Of a stretch of 35,968 nucleotides of DNA, positions 33,372 to 35,968 are shown piece after piece. A program made the position numbers and the translations under genes. The stretch's first letter is position 1. Each line of letters opens with the position of its first letter. Source of the DNA: Chloroflexota bacterium (lineage in GTDB: Bacteria; Chloroflexota; Dehalococcoidia; Lucifugimonadales; Australimonadaceae); NCBI GenBank assembly GCA_022561455.1, contig JADFRC010000005.1, positions 1 to 35,968 on the forward strand. Direction: 5' to 3'. A model generated the notes under the pieces. The model was not told the origin of the DNA. It made no database searches and saw only the letters and a list, made by a program, of their open reading frames with translations.

Positions 33372-34241
33372 ATGCTGGTCGATCTCGTCGACACGACAAC
33401 GAGCGATACGGTCAAGCTCCACGGCATCTTCCTGGAGCCGGAGAAGGCCCGCACCGACCTGATCGTGGACGCCGTGCTCATGGTCCACGGCTCGGGCGGG
33501 AACTTCTACGCGTCCCCGTCCAACCCCCGCGCCGCACGGCTGCGGGATCTGGGCATCCCGGTGGCGCTCTTCAACACGCGGGGCCACGACGTCGTCGGCG
33601 GCCGCAGCGGCGACGTGAAGCTCGGCAACGCCTTCGAGGTCCTCGACGACTGCCGCATGGACATGCTCGCGGCCGTCGGCTGGCTCGTCGAGCGCGGCTA
33701 CCCGCGGGTCGCCATCTGGGGCAGCAGCCTGGGCGCGACGAAGGTCGTCTACGCGCAGGCGAAGAACCAGGACCCGAACGTCGGCGCCGTGATCGCGCTC
33801 GGGCCGCTGCGCTTCTCGCACGCCTACTACTCCGTGTGCGAGATGAAGGAGTTGCACCTCAAGCACTACGAGGAGGCCAAGGCACTGGTCGCGGCCGGCA
33901 AGCCGAACCAGCTCATGCCGGTGGACTTCCCGAACCCGAACGCCCTCTTCTCGGCGGCGGTGCACCTCGACCGGCACTGCAGCGAGCGCTACGACATCAC
34001 CAAGGCACACGCGGACAAGGTCACCTGCCCCTTCCTCATCCTCACCGGGACCGAGGAGAAGCACCCGCGGATGCTTGATGCCGGACGCGACATGTACGAG
34101 CTCGCTAAGCGCAACCCGGGCACGAAGTGGGTGCACGTCGAAGGCGGCGACCACGGCCTGCACAACAACGACGACCTGCTCTTCGACGAGCTCCTCGGCT
34201 GGCTGTCCGGCGCGAAGGCCCCCGCCACCGTCGCGCCGTGA
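33372..34241 (+). CDS. Alpha/beta hydrolase
   Basis: This 289-aa serine hydrolase fold has the oxyanion region HGSGG (39-43), the nucleophile elbow GSSLG (117-121, Ser119) and a likely catalytic His in GGDHGLHN near residue 260. It starts without a signal peptide, so it should be cytoplasmic. AAAGGAGGAG precedes the ATG; TACAAT at 33320-33325 is a possible -10 box. Its stop overlaps the start of the methyltransferase gene as GTGA. Substrate unknown. Confidence 0.9.
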   Translation: MLVDLVDTTTSDTVKLHGIFLEPEKARTDLIVDAVLMVHGSGGNFYASPSNPRAARLRDLGIPVALFNTRGHDVVGGRSGDVKLGNAFEVLDDCRMDMLAAVGWLVERGYPRVAIWGSSLGATKVVYAQAKNQDPNVGAVIALGPLRFSHAYYSVCEMKELHLKHYEEAKALVAAGKPNQLMPVDFPNPNALFSAAVHLDRHCSERYDITKAHADKVTCPFLILTGTEEKHPRMLDAGRDMYELAKRNPGTKWVHVEGGDHGLHNNDDLLFDELLGWLSGAKAPATVAP

Positions 34242-34879
34242 GCTGCCCGCAGTGCAAAGGTATCGACGCCTTCCTCGACGCGCGCGAGGCCCAGTGGGAC
34301 CTGGCCCGCTACCGCAAGAAGGGCCCGGACAAGACTACTCGGATGCTCCTCGACGCCGTCAAGGCCGAGGGCGTCGAGGGCCGGTCGCTGCTCGACATCG
34401 GGGGCGGCGTCGGCGCCATCCAGCACGAGCTGATCGCGGCCGGCCTTGCCAGCGCCGTCAGCGTGGACGCGTCGCGAGCGCACATTGAGGTCGCGAGACA
34501 GGAGGCGGAGCGCCGCGGACACACCGGGCGCATCCAGGCCCGCTTCGGCGACTTCGTCGACCTGGCGCCGGAGGTCGAGGCCGCCGACATCGTCACGCTC
34601 GACCGGGTCATCTGCTGCTATCACGACGCCGAGAGCCTCGTTGGCCTCTCGTCCGCCCGCGCCAAGAGCGTGTATGCGGTGGTCTATCCGCGCGACAACT
34701 GGCTCTCCAGGCTCCTGTTCAGGCCTATGAACACGCTCTTTTGGATCATGCGCATGACCGGCCGGGTGTACGTCCACCCCACGTCCGTGGTCGAAGCGCT
34801 CGTGGAGGGCAACGGGCTGCGCCGCACGTACCACCGCAAGAGCGGCTCCTGGCAGGTGGCGGTGTTCACGCGCGCGTAG
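34238..34879 (+). CDS. SAM-dependent methyltransferase, class I
   Basis: This 213-aa class I methyltransferase has LLDIGGGVGAIQHELI (residues 51-66) as the SAM loop, SVDASRAHIEVARQEAERRG, and ADIVTLDRVICCYHDAESLV after strand 4. The N-terminus has CPQCKG, a possible single metal knuckle. GTG at 34238 overlaps the hydrolase stop by 4 bases, so the two proteins are probably made together. The substrate is unknown; small-molecule rather than RNA targets fit the short, single-domain form. Confidence 0.88.
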   Translation: MSCPQCKGIDAFLDAREAQWDLARYRKKGPDKTTRMLLDAVKAEGVEGRSLLDIGGGVGAIQHELIAAGLASAVSVDASRAHIEVARQEAERRGHTGRIQARFGDFVDLAPEVEAADIVTLDRVICCYHDAESLVGLSSARAKSVYAVVYPRDNWLSRLLFRPMNTLFWIMRMTGRVYVHPTSVVEALVEGNGLRRTYHRKSGSWQVAVFTRA

Positions 34880-34910
34880 GCTTCCTGTGCGCCTCTGGCG
34901 CAATCTCGGG

Positions 34911-35968
34911 TCAGTCGTTCCCGACCGGCGGCCGCATCGTATGCCAGGGAGTAGCAACCTCGAAGGCGTGAGCGGCACGGAAGACCGACTCCTCGTCGAA
35001 CCGCTTGGCCATGATCTGGAGCCCGATCGGCAGTCCCTTCTCGCTGAACCCGGCGGGCACCGAGATGGCCGGGAGACCCGCGTAGTTCGCGGGAGCCGTA
35101 TACGAGAACTTGCGCATCTGCTCGACCGCCTGCTCCTTGGAGCGCGGCGGGCTCTTCGTGTCCTCGATGCGCGGCGGAGGGGCCGGGTAGGCGGGAGAGA
35201 TCAGGACGTCGAACCGCTCCGTCGCCGCAAGGACCTGCTCCCGCAGCAGGCTGCGGAGCTGCAACGCCCGCTGGTAGAGCGCGGCTGGGATCAGGCCTGG
35301 AAGCACCGTGTACAGCCGCACGCCGGTGTCGTAGTCGGCCGCGGCCTCGGTGAGGTGGCGCCAGTGGAGCGCCGTCCTTGGCGATCCCAGGGCTCCGTTG
35401 ATGAGCCCGCCCTCCGCCATCAGCGGCACCGAGACCTCTTCGACCGTGGCGCCGAGGCGTTCGAACACCGCCGCCGCCTCGAGGATCCGGGCCTTCACCT
35501 CCGGGTCGAGGTGTGCCGAGTGGATCGGCTCCTGCACGAGGCCGATCCTGAGTCCGCGCACCTCGCCGTCGAGGACGGCCGTGTAGTCGGGCACCGGGAG
35601 CCGGGCCGACATCGGGTCGAGCGGGTCGTGCCCGGCGACGGCGTTCAGGATCAGCGCGCAGTCGGCGACGGTCCTCGCGAGCGGGGCCGCGGTGTCCTGG
35701 TACCAGCTCGCGGGGATGAGCCCGTACGTGCTCACCCTGCCCCATGAGGGGCGCAGTCCGACGCAGCTGTTGCAAGACGCGGGACGCCGGATCGAGCCGC
35801 CCGTGTCCTCGCCCATCGAACCGGCGCAGAGCCCCGCCGCCGTCGCGATGCCCGAGCCGGTGCTGGAGCCACCGGCGTCGTACTCCAGGTCCCAGGGGTT
35901 GCGCGGCTGGCCGTAGGGGAACTCCCACGTCAGCGGCGACGCCCACTCGGTCATGTTCAGCTTGCCGA
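34911..35968 (-). CDS. Amidase signature family enzyme, 5' end outside window
   Basis: About 352 C-terminal residues of an amidase are visible. The frame continues to the window edge as GKLNMTEWA, the conserved region before the active site. GGSSTGSGIATAAG holds the cis-Ser and GEDTGGSIRRPAS the nucleophilic Ser; the catalytic Lys lies beyond the edge. Such enzymes hydrolyse small amides or, as GatA, act in Gln-tRNA formation. No gatB or gatC is beside it and the sequence after the signature fits a general amidase better. The end converges with the methyltransferase gene. Confidence 0.9.
   Translation of the reverse strand, partial: GKLNMTEWASPLTWEFPYGQPRNPWDLEYDAGGSSTGSGIATAAGLCAGSMGEDTGGSIRRPASCNSCVGLRPSWGRVSTYGLIPASWYQDTAAPLARTVADCALILNAVAGHDPLDPMSARLPVPDYTAVLDGEVRGLRIGLVQEPIHSAHLDPEVKARILEAAAVFERLGATVEEVSVPLMAEGGLINGALGSPRTALHWRHLTEAAADYDTGVRLYTVLPGLIPAALYQRALQLRSLLREQVLAATERFDVLISPAYPAPPPRIEDTKSPPRSKEQAVEQMRKFSYTAPANYAGLPAISVPAGFSEKGLPIGLQIMAKRFDEESVFRAAHAFEVATPWHTMRPPVGND

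Overview
The window is about 36 kb of high-GC bacterial chromosome. It carries mostly core housekeeping genes, interrupted by two short accessory insertions. The gene content fits a Chloroflexota bacterium, perhaps Dehalococcoidia or a relative: a GroEL without the usual Gly-Met tail, a zinc-type L31 beside a DUF1385 membrane protein, a NarI/Hdr-type iron-sulfur fusion, and a DivIVA-like coiled-coil gene beside coaD. This placement is inference from gene content; there is no rRNA or tRNA in the window.

Layout. At 1-1244 is the end of groEL, with a hairpin at 1269-1300. At 1340-6096, read leftwards, a run greA-lysS-serS-M16 peptidase starts from a good promoter at 6190-6218. At 6225-8097 is accessory cassette A. 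It has 19-bp perfect inverted repeats at its ends, a near-perfect 9-bp flanking duplication and the 3' end of a transposase gene just inside its right end. Its cargo is a P63C-domain gene, a frameshifted small gene and a small membrane protein. At 8281-9899 are rsmD, coaD and a coiled-coil gene. At 9903-14067 are a ThDP enzyme, an MmgE/PrpD protein and an EamA transporter. At 14105-16595, leftwards, are rplU-rpmA, rpmE and DUF1385, with a three-copy tandem repeat of about 144 bp between the last two.

At 16662-19505 is gyrA with a long Ala/Lys/Thr tail. At 19717-21982 is a tightly overlapped operon of a DRTGG-domain ATPase, a class I amidotransferase and a small membrane protein. At 22091-25572 are an MFS transporter, thrB and a lysC that contains an internal ribosome-binding site and start for a separate regulatory subunit. 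Then come a CoA-binding protein, a TPR protein and a 700-aa membrane Fe-S oxidoreductase.

At 29282-31142 is accessory cassette B: two DUF488 proteins and a dual-OB-type protein. It lies between a 59-bp displaced copy of the sucD 3' end and the sucD 3' end itself, as expected for an element integrated at a gene terminus. The core resumes with sucD and sucC, which are separated by a palindromic repeat, then an alpha/beta hydrolase with a coupled methyltransferase, and an amidase cut by the window edge.

The strongest candidates for an undescribed system are the two cassettes. Cassette A is a passenger-carrying derivative of an IS1-like element. Cassette B is a three-gene DUF488-DUF488-dual-OB module on a small integrated unit with no recombinase of its own.
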